Assembly (NCBI GenBank): GCA_031216445.1
Contig: CM062196.1
Location: forward strand, 26,952,001-27,016,000
Source: Lateolabrax maculatus
Lineage: Eukaryota; Chordata; Actinopteri; Acropomatiformes; Lateolabracidae
Length of the DNA stretch: 64,000 nucleotides
Reading direction: 5' to 3'
Within the stretch, counting starts at the first letter, position 1. Every line of letters starts with the position of its first letter. The translations under genes were made by a program, and so were the position numbers. The notes under the pieces were generated by a model. The model was not told where the DNA came from. It did no database searches and saw nothing but the letters and a program-made list of their open reading frames with translations. Shown one piece after another: positions 56,065 through 64,000 of this stretch.

Positions 56065-57078
56065 CTAAAAACCCAGAGGGCACACAAAAGCAGTTTTTGG
56101 TTTGTCCCTTGCTTTCATTTCGATCTGGTAATACCCAGATTTCAAGTCCATTACCGAGAACCATTTTGATCTGGCAAGTGCTGAGAAGGACTCTTCAAGA
56201 TGCGGAAGCGCATAAGCATCTCGGATCGTCAGGGAGTTCAACTTTCGATAGTCGATGCAAAGTCGGACATGCCCGTTCTTTTTCCGAACCACAACGATTG
56301 GCGAGGAGTAGGATGATTCCGATTCGCGAATCACTCCTGCTGCCAGAAGCGTTTGTAGATGTTTCCTTACAGCTTCATAATCGTTAGGGTGTATTGGTCT
56401 GGATTTTAGTTTGAAAGGTGTTTCGTCTCTCAGGTGAATGTGATGTTGGACCTTGGATGTGTGTCCGAAATCTAGCTCATGCTGAGCGAAAACATCAGAA
56501 TAAGTGTTCAAGCTCTGTGTTACCCTCTCCTTCCATTCCTGTGGAAGAGGGGACTCGCCAAAGTCAAAGGCAAGACCTGACTTGGTGGATTCAGAAGCTG
56601 ACTGAGGAGAAACAGCACAACACCTAACAACGTTAGGGTTCTCGTGGGAAGCAGGTAAGTTGTCATGAATTGATTCAGGAACATGAAGTTCAGCGATAAC
56701 ACAACTACAAGGAAGTGTTACGTCATGTTCGTTTTCGTTTCTTACCCACACAGGTAACTTGGAATGTCCCTTGGGGATGCGGACAAGACAACACTCTACA
56801 AAGATGCCACCAGGTAGTGTGGACATGCTAGGCTGTTCAACCAGGACACATTCTTCTGTGGTGTTAGTCTTAGCATAACCCTCTAGAAGCACTCTCCCTT
56901 GTGCAGGTATAACTCTCTGTTCTCTGCCTTTCAGAGTCATTAAACCCACTTTCCCAGTGGAGCTTGCCTCTTTCCTGAGCTTCAGAGTGTGAAGGATTTG
57001 TCTAAAGCCATAGACAGGTGAAAGGTTGTTTGGATTTTTTCTCATGACAATGCTCGTCATACATGACATCAAGCACAT
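56065..57078 (-). pseudogene. Gypsy reverse transcriptase, amino part
   Basis: A 337-codon frame. It includes the post-protease linker, then SSPIVVVRKKNGHVRLCIDY and RKLNSLTIRDAYALPHLEES, and motif A WFSVMDLKSGYYQIEM with the catalytic Asp. It stops after TAFVCPLGF at 56063, just before the QGITNAPNTFQ block, which follows in the same frame. Nonsense mutation and later frame breaks inactivate it. Confidence 0.93.
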
Positions 57079-57361
57079 TTGTACCTATTAGTACAGGAAG
57101 TTTGCAGTTGGTGCATATATCTGGAACAACCAATGCTAAAGTAGAGACTTCAGGCTCAGTTTCGACAAGGCTCTTTGGAAACTTAAGGACAAGGGGAATA
57201 TAACGCAAGTAAGGAACTGTGGCACCACTAGCACCTTCAACATCAAGACCATCAAATGGTTGAATGGGATGTTCTGACAGATAGTTGTTGTAGAAAGATT
57301 TGGACACAGTTGTCACTTGAGATCCAGTGTCGAGAAGACAACTACACTCAACTCCTGCCAC
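57002..57361 (-). pseudogene. Gypsy aspartic protease
   Basis: The frame begins AGVECSCLLDTGSQVTTVSK, containing the LDTG-S active site of retropepsin-type proteases. IPLVLKFP and CKLPVLIGTNVLDV correspond to the later beta strand with the ILG-like motif. It overlaps the RT-containing frame at 57078, indicating a frameshift at about 57040. Confidence 0.92.
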
Positions 57362-57519
57362 TGTGATGTTAGCAGTACATTTATTCCCGACAAGTCCTCT
57401 TGGAAGCTTGCTGTAATGTTTCAGGTTTTGAGAATGAATGGATGCTGGATAGGAAGGATCAGTCTTGGGACGTGCACGCTTGGTTTCAGTTCCTGTCAGT
57501 CCCTCAACAGGAACTGAGG

Positions 57520-57972
57520 TTAGTTTAAATGTCTGTTTTGTTGTTCCCAGGCTTGTTGTTTCTGCCTGAACTCTTTCCGTTTTAGTTCAACTTGTTCGAG
57601 GTCTGGCTCATTGCTGCAAGAGGGTGCGATATGGCCGTCCTGCCCACACCTGAAGCAACAGCCTGGCCGAGGTCTCTTTTCAGGTATAGATTCACTTGGG
57701 GGTGAGGATTTTGGTTCAGTTGGGGTCTTTGGTTTGGGTTTTGTTTTCTTATTTGGCTTAGTGGAAGACTGAGCTGGGTTGCTGCTTAAAGATGTTTGGA
57801 GAGAAGCTATCTGTGCTTGTAGTTTTGCAATTTGCTGCTCTAATTTATTGGTGTCATCGGGAGGGATCACAGATGCTGTAGCTGCCATGTCAGTATCATC
57901 AGGGGTACAGTCATTAACAGAAAGAGGGTTTGACTGGACTCTGGTTTTGGAAAACCCTAAGTGTTGTTTCAT
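57520..57972 (-). pseudogene. Gypsy gag nucleocapsid with zinc knuckle
   Basis: A coiled-coil-like stretch (KLEQQIAKLQAQIASLQTSL, residues about 43-62) is followed by a basic Lys/Pro region and a CCHC knuckle CCFRCGQDGHIAPSC (residues 105-119). It is in the same frame as the capsid part, separated from it by one TGA at about 57973. The knuckle would bind element RNA. Confidence 0.92.
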
Positions 57973-58746
57973 TCAGTTTGACTTAGCAGCTTGGCGGCCT
58001 TCGTCTGTGCGTAACAGAAGGAGCAGTTCTGAAAATGAGGGGGGGTTGGTTTTCTTTTGCTCCAACTGTAAACTTGTGATTAAACTGTTGTTCCAACAAC
58101 CCCTGCAAAATTGCTTGAGGAGCTGGCAGTCGGAGTCAGCAGCAGCAATGCCACCTCGCTTAACCACTTTACTCAAAGCTGCCATCAGCCGTTGCAGGTA
58201 GCTGGAAGGTTTTTCACCAGAGTTTTGATTTGTGTTCAGAAACTTAGCAAAAAGCTCGTCTCCATCATCCACAATGCCGTATGCTGAATCAAGAAGACTG
58301 AGATAGTCATGGGGGCTGGAGCTAGGCCCAAGATGTTTAACTACATTGGCAGCAGATGGAAGAAGGCTCTCAACTATTCTCCTCACTGTGAGTTTGTCAG
58401 ACATGGAAGGATCAGCATCATTACTACGCCATGTATCGTAGTCAGACTCTAAGTTGGGACAGGGAGTTTTCCCAGAAAAAGACCTTAACTTGGTGGGGCC
58501 ATGGTATTGGGAAACCATGTCACTATTCCTAATGACATGCTCGACTACCACCTTTTGGACTTCGAGAGAGGTGAGTTGTTCGGAAGGTAGGTAACAGCCT
58601 GGTTTCTTAGGTGAAGGTACTGCCTCTGCACTTACAATGAGTGAAAGGGAGTCATGTTCGTGGGAATGAGTTACATCAGTGACCACTTTAACAGGAGTTT
58701 GGGTCGGGTTAGTCACTACCTCTGCTGAGGTTACATCACTGGTCAA
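57973..58746 (-). pseudogene. Gypsy gag capsid-like region (PNMA-like)
   Basis: A 257-codon frame with LRSFSGKTPCPNLESDYDTW, RRIVESLLPSAANVVKHLGP and GEKPSSYLQRLMAALSKVVK. The pattern of RxFSG...P, W, then helical repeats matches the capsid part of PNMA-like Gypsy gag proteins. It ends at a TGA before the nucleocapsid frame. Confidence 0.85.
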
Positions 58747-59144
58747 CTGAGGTTCATGGTCGGTTTTGACATACTTGGTTCAGCTGTCTGTGGTTTTGTA
58801 GACTCACGAATTCTGGTCAACTCTTCCAGCAAAACTTTCTCAAAGTCGGCACCACTTAACTTAGCAACATCTCTCAGTTCAGCTAAATAAGTGTGTGTCA
58901 AGGTTGAACCTTTGTCAGCTGCATAAAGGTCAGAGAGGCACTGAATGTGGTTAGTAACGTTTGGGTTACTAGTGGGTCGACTGCAGGGCAAAGTGCTCTG
59001 CAGGAACTGAATGGGCTCACCTGACTTAAACTCTACGATAGCTGTGTTTTTAAACTGCGCTTCTGAACTGGTTACTTTGATTACCCTTTCAATAGGGCCG
59101 CACTGCCCTAAGTAATCAACAACCTCATTGTCTATTGCTTCACC
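58743..59144 (-). pseudogene. Gypsy gag amino-terminal part, truncated
   Basis: From 59144 leftward an open frame without ATG reads CGEAIDNEVVDYLGQCGPIE, then VIKVTSSEAQFKNTAIVEF and HIQCLSDLYAADKGSTLTHT. It resembles the RRM-like amino end of PNMA-like gag. Its start is removed at 59144 by the AT-rich repeat. It is one frame off the capsid ORF near 58743. Confidence 0.75.
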
Positions 59145-59593
59145 ACACTGTAAAAAAAAAATGTAATAAAACAGAATTTTACTGTTTATTTTATAGATTT
59201 TTTCTGTATTTTTAAAATACCATTCAATTTACAAAAAGAGACTGTGATTTTACATGACAAATGTAAAATAACATGAAATCACTGTAACTGTGAAAACACA
59301 CAATATATGTATTTCTAAAAAAAACATTAGAAATACATATATTTATTGTTAAAATATGTTCACAATGTATTCTAATTTCACAAATATTTGTCTGTTATTT
59401 AATGGAATAAACTGTAAAATTCAACTTTAAAACTCTAAAAAAAGTTTTAAAAAAAATCATTTAAAATTACTGAAAAATTTATAGTAAAATAACTATTTAA
59501 TTTGTAATTTTACTATAATTTCTTTGTTAATTGACTATTTTTTTCATTGAAAATAACTACAATTACTGTAATTTCCTAGATGGTAACATTTAT
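59145..59593. repeat. AT-rich dispersed repeat (CACTGTAAAAAA type)
   Basis: Begins cactgtaaaaaaaaaatg and is built from acagtaaaa, tactgtaat and ttttaaaat phrases, a style common in teleost non-autonomous repeats. It contains a 16-bp perfect inverted repeat: aatatatgtatttcta (59302-59317) and tagaaatacatatatt (59328-59343). It interrupts the Gypsy gag. Confidence 0.6.
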
Positions 59594-59752
59594 TAACATT
59601 ATATTAACATTTATTTTGAAAGGACATATAAAGAGACAGGGAAAGGGGAAAGCTTGAGAGGGTGAATAATATGCAAAGCAAAGAGTTGGACTTTAACTTA
59701 GGACTGCTGCCTCTGCTTATGGGGCATCAGCACTACCAAGTGAGCTGCAATT
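59594..59752 (-). mobile_element. Short tRNA-derived SINE, degraded
   Basis: On the minus strand a tRNA-like head reads agctcacttggtagtgc (about 59744-59728), box A-like, followed by a weak box B (gttaaagtcc near 59690). A body rich in cccctttccctgtctcttta and an end tcaaaataaatg follow. This order matches short fish SINEs ending in a CAAATAAA-type tail. Confidence 0.5.
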
Positions 59753-59988
59753 AAATGTTTTCAATAAAGCATTTCACTGATAGATATGCTGCTACTTTAT
59801 TGCAGCTGCTGCTTCAGAACTGGACACACTGCTTGATGACTGGATGTTCTCGTGTCATTTGTAGCATGCTCATATTGTCAAGGGCAGTTAATTAGCCATA
59901 CTGTAAATCAGTTTAGGCCTATCAAAGTTAGGATCAGATTCAGAGTCCCATTAACACTCAGACATTTGTGTATAATAATATTTTTGGT

Positions 59989-60110
59989 ACTCAGACTGTA
60001 AACTCAGATTTTTTCCTGGATTAAAATCAGGTGGTGGTACTGTAACCTAATATCCCCCTACCCACCACCTGATTTTAATCCAGGAAAAAGTCTGAGTTTG
60101 CAGTCTGAGT
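59989..60110. repeat. Long hairpin: 50-bp inverted repeat, 22-base loop
   Basis: Arms 59989-60038 and 60061-60110 are reverse complements at 47 of 50 positions. Core shared on both sides: cctggattaaaatcaggtgg. The loop is actgtaacctaatatccccc plus two bases. A fold-back of this quality in transcribed RNA would give a miRNA/siRNA-like precursor; it may also be a decayed fold-back transposon. Confidence 0.95.
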
Positions 60111-60716
60111 ATGAATGACTGGTTCTGATGGCAGTGGTCATTCAGGAGCAAGGGTCTGCAGGAAATCCTTTTGAAACTCATGACAACTCAACCTCCTGGC
60201 ATGTGTACTGCAAATGTTAACCTTAATGTTGAGGTTGAAACTTAACTGCTATTTCATTTCATTTAATTTCATTTGAGCCATCTCTAAAGTGAAACTGCAT
60301 ACATCATGTGAAGATGAATGATTTGGACCGCTCTGTGTAGGCTACTGAAATGACTATAGTGAAAATACATTCGTGAGTGGCCTAGAACTGCTATGGGCTA
60401 ATATGAAATGCAGTTGAAATGTAGCAATGGTCTCCAGGTAAGGTAAATGCTGTTGTATTGGAAAACAAATCTCAATATCTGTCACAATAAAACAAACCAA
60501 GAAAAGGAACTGTTAGTGAAGGAGGCCAACACCAGGATAAAACCACATAAACTTTAGCATTATATTCTGTCATTCAGAACAGATCTTAATGACAGAGAAT
60601 TACTGTAATATGTGTTATCTGTGTCTAATTGCTTTTCAGCAATTCAGAGATAAACAGTGAAAATACAATTTATAGGAATAAAAAGTAATATAAAGTATGA
60701 ATCATTGCGGGGCCAC
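60111..60716. other. Unassigned DNA
   Basis: No gene or repeat recognised between the two hairpins. Confidence 0.4.
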
Positions 60717-60803
60717 ACTGTAGGCTATTGGATTATATGTATATATGTGTATATATGTATATGTATGTATGTATATATATATACATACAAATAATCCAAT
60801 AGC

Positions 60804-60838
<35 letters not shown>
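60717..60838. repeat. 19-bp inverted repeat around an ATGT/TA microsatellite
   Basis: actgtaggctattggatta (60717-60735) and its exact complement (60792-60810) enclose an ATGTAT-rich tract. An (AT)n run follows to about 60838. The unique-sequence arms make it more than a simple microsatellite. Confidence 0.9.
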
Positions 60839-60845
<7 letters not shown>

Positions 60846-60899
60846 CTTCACAGCATGTCTGAACAAAACACGTGTAATCAGGAGACATTCTACTGCTGC

Positions 60900-61167
60900 A
60901 ACGTCTCCCTTCACAAACACACGTACACCAAGAAAGAAAGAAAAACAACGTCTCTGCACAGACTGGGACGACGACAACAACGCGACATGTCGTTGGAGTA
61001 CGTGCTGTGAAAAGCGCGGTTCCCGTTTGGGTTGGTCGACAGAAAAAAGAAGAAGACATGCCATTGGCTGTTGGGACACTGAACATCCGTCTGACGTGAC
61101 GCTCTTGACGTGACGCTGTAGAAGTTCAACAACCACCGCGCCGCGCCATTTGGTCGACAGAAAGTTA
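60900..61167 (+). promoter_or_regulatory. CpG-rich promoter-like segment
   Basis: This is the densest CpG stretch in the window (for example gggacgacgacaacaacgcg, aagcgcggttcccg, ccaccgcgccgcgcc), in otherwise AT-rich DNA. It holds an inverted CCAAT box (attgg at 61063) and two exact copies of tgacgtgacgct (61092-61103 and 61106-61117), which contain CRE/ATF-like TGACGTGA. There is no TATA box at the usual distance, as in many CpG-type promoters. It directly precedes the candidate first exon. The minus-strand frames across it are not supported as coding. Confidence 0.5.
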
Positions 61168-61200
61168 ATGTCCAGGCTGGAGGAAAGACGAAGGCAGAAG
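61168..61200 (+). CDS. Candidate first coding exon of an unidentified host gene
   Basis: ATG at 61168 gives MSRLEERRRQK, a basic, helical start, ending exactly at AAG/GCAAGT (61200/61201). That is the consensus of the minor GC-type splice donor. If unspliced, the frame would end at TAG at 61297-61299. The exon ends in phase 0 and the acceptor at 63070 also leads into phase 0. The T at -3 gives a poor start context. The gene is not recognised. The repeats at 61.4-62.2 kb would lie in the first intron. Confidence 0.4.
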
Positions 61201-61437
61201 GCAAGTATCAAACTGAAGCTGAGTAGCATTAGCTTTATTTACCACCATGCCTCTGAGTTTACTCAGTCGGCAAAAGGCACCGAATCCGCTAGCATGTAGT
61301 CAATTGAAATGTTAGCTAACTGTGATGACCAAAGCATGGCACGTCTTCACGTGTAGTCTGCCAGTGTAAGCTGCATTTAGTAGTCAGCCAGACCAGCCAC
61401 TAACTTAGCTTATCACTTAACATTTAACATTTGTTTA

Positions 61438-62012
61438 GAGCTGCAACAATGAACAATAATCGATTATTAACCCTCTTCTACATTTTCACTAGTTTTTTGG
61501 CCATAACTTTCACTGTATGACTTGAAATGGCATGATTTTTGACTAGGATAGGAAGCTTAATTTTATGTAACGTGTCAAAATTTGGTTTTGAATTTTTTTC
61601 TAATGTCAATAATACACTGTGGCTAACACTGACGGCAAAAAAAATGCATACACTTAGGGAAACTTATGTAAAACTTATATTACTTATACTTATGTCCCCT
61701 CAAAACAAACAAAAAATGATTTTGATTTATTATTTTTTGTAGTTTCAGTTTTTCAATTTTACCAATAACTAATAATCAGTTTGAGGAGGTTTTTTAAGAA
61801 AAGAAAAGTCCAAATTGTCTGATTTCAGCTTCTTAAATGTGAATATTTCTCTCTGTTTCTTTGTTCCTTTATGACAATAAACTGAATATCTCTTTAGTTT
61901 GTGGACAAAACAAGAGACTTGAGGACGTCATCTTGTGGTTTGAGAAACACTGATATTTTCTAACATTTTTTAACATTTTATTGACCAAACAACTAATAGA
62001 TTAATCACGTGA
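61438..62012 (+). repeat. Fish non-autonomous repeat (GAGCTGCAACGATTA type), with insertion
   Basis: Opens with agagctgcaacaatga and aataatcgattatt, and resumes at about 61765 with tgatttcagcttcttaaatg, gacaaaacaagagacttgag and gaccaaacaactaatagatt. This is a very abundant teleost repeat in that order. About 290 bp between 61468 and 61755 is not part of the usual repeat, so it is a nested or foreign segment. Confidence 0.6.
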
Positions 62013-62119
62013 CTACATACGCTGTACTACAAACGCTGTCTTAAAAGGGACATGAACACAGCCTACCTATACACACAGCCAAAAGACAAAAAACACTTTT
62101 TCTTTTCTTTTTTTTTTTT

Positions 62120-62210
62120 TAAACACCAAATATACCGACATGGGCAAAATGAATTTGGTTATCGTCGTAAATTTCAGTATCGGTAAATTTTCGGTTTATC
62201 GCCCAGGCCT
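62120..62210. repeat. hAT-like terminal fragment
   Basis: aatataccgacatgggc, cagtatcggtaaattttcgg and ttatcgcccaggcctac look like the end of a hAT-derived repeat, which usually closes with atcgcccagccct. No matching left end was found. Confidence 0.35.
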
Positions 62211-62215
62211 ACTTT

Positions 62216-63070
62216 GTAGTGTGTTATGTTGAAATCTCGCAAGCTTGTCTGTCCCAAAGCAACAGTGTCATCTATAGTGTGACTCATGCGACTGCTGTGG
62301 TGTTGGAAAAGGCTGGAACTTCTTGCACCTTTACCCTGGTCCTGGCTCGTAAACTGGATCACTCGTAAATGTTCTTCAGCCCAATGCTGATAAAACTCAT
62401 GAACTCACTCATGTGACCACGCAGGTAATATTTCCACCTGCTTAGTTGTTTTCTTTTCCTTCCGTTCCCATTCCTGCAATCAGTATCAGGACTACTAACT
62501 CCATGCTGGGATTACAATGCTATCCACTGACTATTTGTGGAAAGACATTAATGATGTCTGAGTTAAAATTATGCAGGTTACATTATACAATGTGGAAAAT
62601 TGGATGGCTTTAACTGTTGCATTAGTAAGTGGGTTTTCAAGCCAACTAATCTGATTACAATCAACTCAATCAAAATAAACAAGCCCAGAGAGGTGGAATA
62701 AACATTTTCTTAAACCGAAAGAAATGAACATTTTGTCATGTAAACAATGAAACTAAATGTTGTCTTGTTCTGTTCTTTCTGCTCCATGTCGAGAGAAATC
62801 AAAATGTAAACATCACTATGCATTTACGAGTTCTTTGTGGGCCTGAAAATTAAAATTCGACCGGACCCATGGGTGTTGAAGCCTGGACTCAGCGCGTCTC
62901 ACTAGCATTAAGTCTCGGCCCGAACACGGCCAAAAAAAAAAAAGAGGAAAAATGACTCAAGTCATTTCTATATAATTTCAGCCAGAACCAACGTCCTGAA
63001 AGAGGAAAAAGGCTCCATGAAAACCCACCTATTATTTAATAACAGCTAATATTCTGTGTGTTCTCTTCAG
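62216..63070. other. Unassigned DNA, candidate intron, ends in acceptor
   Basis: No gene seen. It ends with a pyrimidine-rich tract and tctcttcag at 63062-63070, preceded by a branch-like ctaat at about 63045-63050. Confidence 0.4.
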
Positions 63071-63121
63071 GTGGTTACAGCTCAGAAACTGCAAGTTCAC
63101 CGCGGTCAACAAGTAGTTCAA
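63071..63121 (+). CDS. Candidate second coding exon, same gene
   Basis: A 51-base segment between a good acceptor (ttctcttcag/GTGG) and a good donor (TTCAA/gtatgt). In phase 0 it encodes VVTAQKLQVHRGQQVVQ without a stop. Both splice sites and phase agree with the exon at 61168-61200. The composition (Gln-rich, helical) continues that of exon 1. Repeat C begins immediately after, in what would be intron 2. The protein family is unknown to me. Confidence 0.38.
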
Positions 63122-63122
63122 G

Positions 63123-63635
63123 TATGTGGCGCGCGACACGAGGCGTGTGAATGCAAATTAATTTAAAAAATAATTTAACTAACACCAAAAATTAAGAAAA
63201 AGACCGACAACGCCACCTGGGGAATTTCACCCCAGGAAATAATTTAGTAGAGCACCAGGGACACAGGTAAGTATACTCTTTTTGAGGCAAGAGACGCAGT
63301 TCACCAAAACTTAGAAAAAATACAATTTTATTTTAAATAGTTTAAAAAATGATTTAAAATTTCATTCATCCCAAAAGAAAATTAAATAAGGAAAATCAAT
63401 TAAGGGGGCTGGAGCTGAATGGATGGACAAGGCTAGGTGCAAGGGGGGGAACCCACCAAATTAAGAAAAACAAACTAAACCACCCAACATACGTGACCCA
63501 CACACACTCAAAGTGAGGAACCCGCTTCCCAAGACACAGCAGACAAAAAGGGGGGGATACCACTACCCGGCCACCAGCACCGCCACCACCAGTCTCCAGT
63601 AACTAAAAAAAGAAAAACAAATTATAATTAAAGCT
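63123..63635 (-). repeat. Repeat C, second copy
   Basis: Reverse-complement counterpart of 26415-26895. Landmarks here are acacgaggcgtgtgaatgc, ggggaatttcaccccagg, agtatactctttttgaggca and a run of seven Gs after aaaaa at 63547-63556. It ends where the next repeat starts (aattataa/ttaaagc). It lies alone, without the flanking parts of the 2.15-kb insertion. Confidence 0.85.
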
Positions 63636-64000
63636 GCAAGCAGCGATGATCGGGCCCTCGCTCCTGTGTGCACGTCGGGGTTTGTCGAGGCCGCGGCCTT
63701 GTGACTGGACGCCCATCATGTGCGGAGCACACCGTGCAAATTTGATGTAAATCGGATGAAGATTGCCACATGAGGCTTACTTCCTGTTGCCAGTAGGTGG
63801 CGCAGTGACTATGATGCCTAATTGGTGTTCAGGTGGGTTCAGGCCGGGAGTCTGATCAAGCATGTGAAATTTGGAGCAGACAGGACAGTGTACTGTGATG
63901 TTACTGCAACTTCCTCTTTCATGGCGAGCAAAGTGTTGCCATGGCAACAGCGTTTGATGAAAGCTCACAATCTTCAGTATTTTGCATCATCAATGTTTAG
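63636..64000 (+). repeat. Fish interspersed repeat starting TTAAAGCTGCAAGCAGC
   Basis: ttaaagctgcaagcagcgat, gatcgggccctcgctcc, cacgtcggggtttgtcg, caggtgggttcaggccggg and ttgccatggcaacagcgttt appear in an order well known from teleost genomes as a GC-richer dispersed element. It begins at a TTAA inside repeat C, so it inserted after it. It runs past the window end. The class is not certain. The 63-codon minus frame inside is not a gene. Confidence 0.6.

Larger units (their letters stand above)
53195..59144 (-). mobile_element. Internal region of a Gypsy-type LTR retrotransposon, 5'-truncated
   Basis: Contains, in normal Ty3/Gypsy order on the minus strand, a PNMA-like gag, zinc knuckle, aspartic protease, RT, RNase H, integrase and carboxy tail, ending at a polypurine tract and 3' LTR. 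At least six frame changes or stops separate the domains. At 59144 gag sequence ends abruptly where AT-rich repeat begins, so the 5' LTR and leader are missing. No target-site duplication can be read. Confidence 0.93.

Noticed and set aside
54104..56627. Several plus-strand frames of 60-111 codons
   Set aside because: Antisense shadows of the Gypsy pol domains read on the minus strand.
60733..61229. Minus-strand frames of 97-128 codons over the CpG-rich segment
   Set aside because: Three overlapping frames in GC-rich DNA, one running into the microsatellite. No domain. The plus-strand exon model fits better.

Overview
This is a gene-poor, repeat-dense stretch of a ray-finned (teleost) fish nuclear genome. 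The inference rests on the repeat content: L2-type LINEs with GTCAA-repeat 3' tails, CR1/Rex1-Babar-like LINEs, Tx1/L1-like LINE debris, Gypsy elements including one with the Gmr1-type pol order, tRNA-derived SINEs, Harbinger and hAT relics, and many CA/GT microsatellites. No bacterial operon, phage, CRISPR or plasmid feature is present. No host gene can be named with confidence.

Layout. 1-15.6 kb: mostly unassigned DNA with old fragments: a 91-bp duplication, a 340-bp dispersed repeat, a tRNA-derived SINE (3.0-3.4 kb), Tx1/L1-like LINE relics on the minus strand (4.5-6.4 kb), a solo LTR (7.5-8.05 kb), and a hAT-like relic (11.2-11.9 kb). 15.6-25 kb: two Rex1-like LINEs that share one internal deletion, two L2 copies in opposite orientation, and a solo LTR. 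25-28 kb: a MITE-like element split by a 2.15-kb TG...CA insertion, then a perfect 43-bp palindrome. 31.7-36.8 kb: a nearly full-length minus-strand L2 carrying a 375-bp solo LTR with a 4-bp target duplication, then an older Rex1-like relic. 36.9-43.9 kb: an LTR plus gag-like remnant, the second MITE copy, a second solo LTR of the 17.65-kb family with a perfect 5-bp target duplication, and Penelope-like debris. 43.9-49.4 kb: Rex1-like LINE joined to an L2 with an uninterrupted 467-codon reverse transcriptase frame, then a Gypsy fragment whose integrase-side sequence precedes its reverse transcriptase. 51.2-59.1 kb: a Harbinger relic and a large, 5'-truncated, decayed minus-strand Gypsy element (gag, zinc knuckle, protease, RT, RNase H, integrase, 3' LTR). 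59.1-64 kb: an AT-rich repeat, a SINE, a near-perfect 50-bp hairpin, and the best candidate host gene start: a CpG-rich promoter-like segment at about 60.9-61.17 kb, a short first coding exon with a GC-type donor, and a compatible second exon at 63.07 kb.

The transposon ORFs are dead or truncated, the L2 RT frame at 45.8-47.2 kb being the exception. Nested insertions give a readable relative chronology. I found no convincing new biological system. The items most worth checking are the candidate two-exon gene start, the small membrane-protein ORF at 2.3-2.6 kb, the 50-bp hairpin near 60.05 kb, the shared-deletion Rex1 subfamily, and the 2.15-kb LTR-like insertion.
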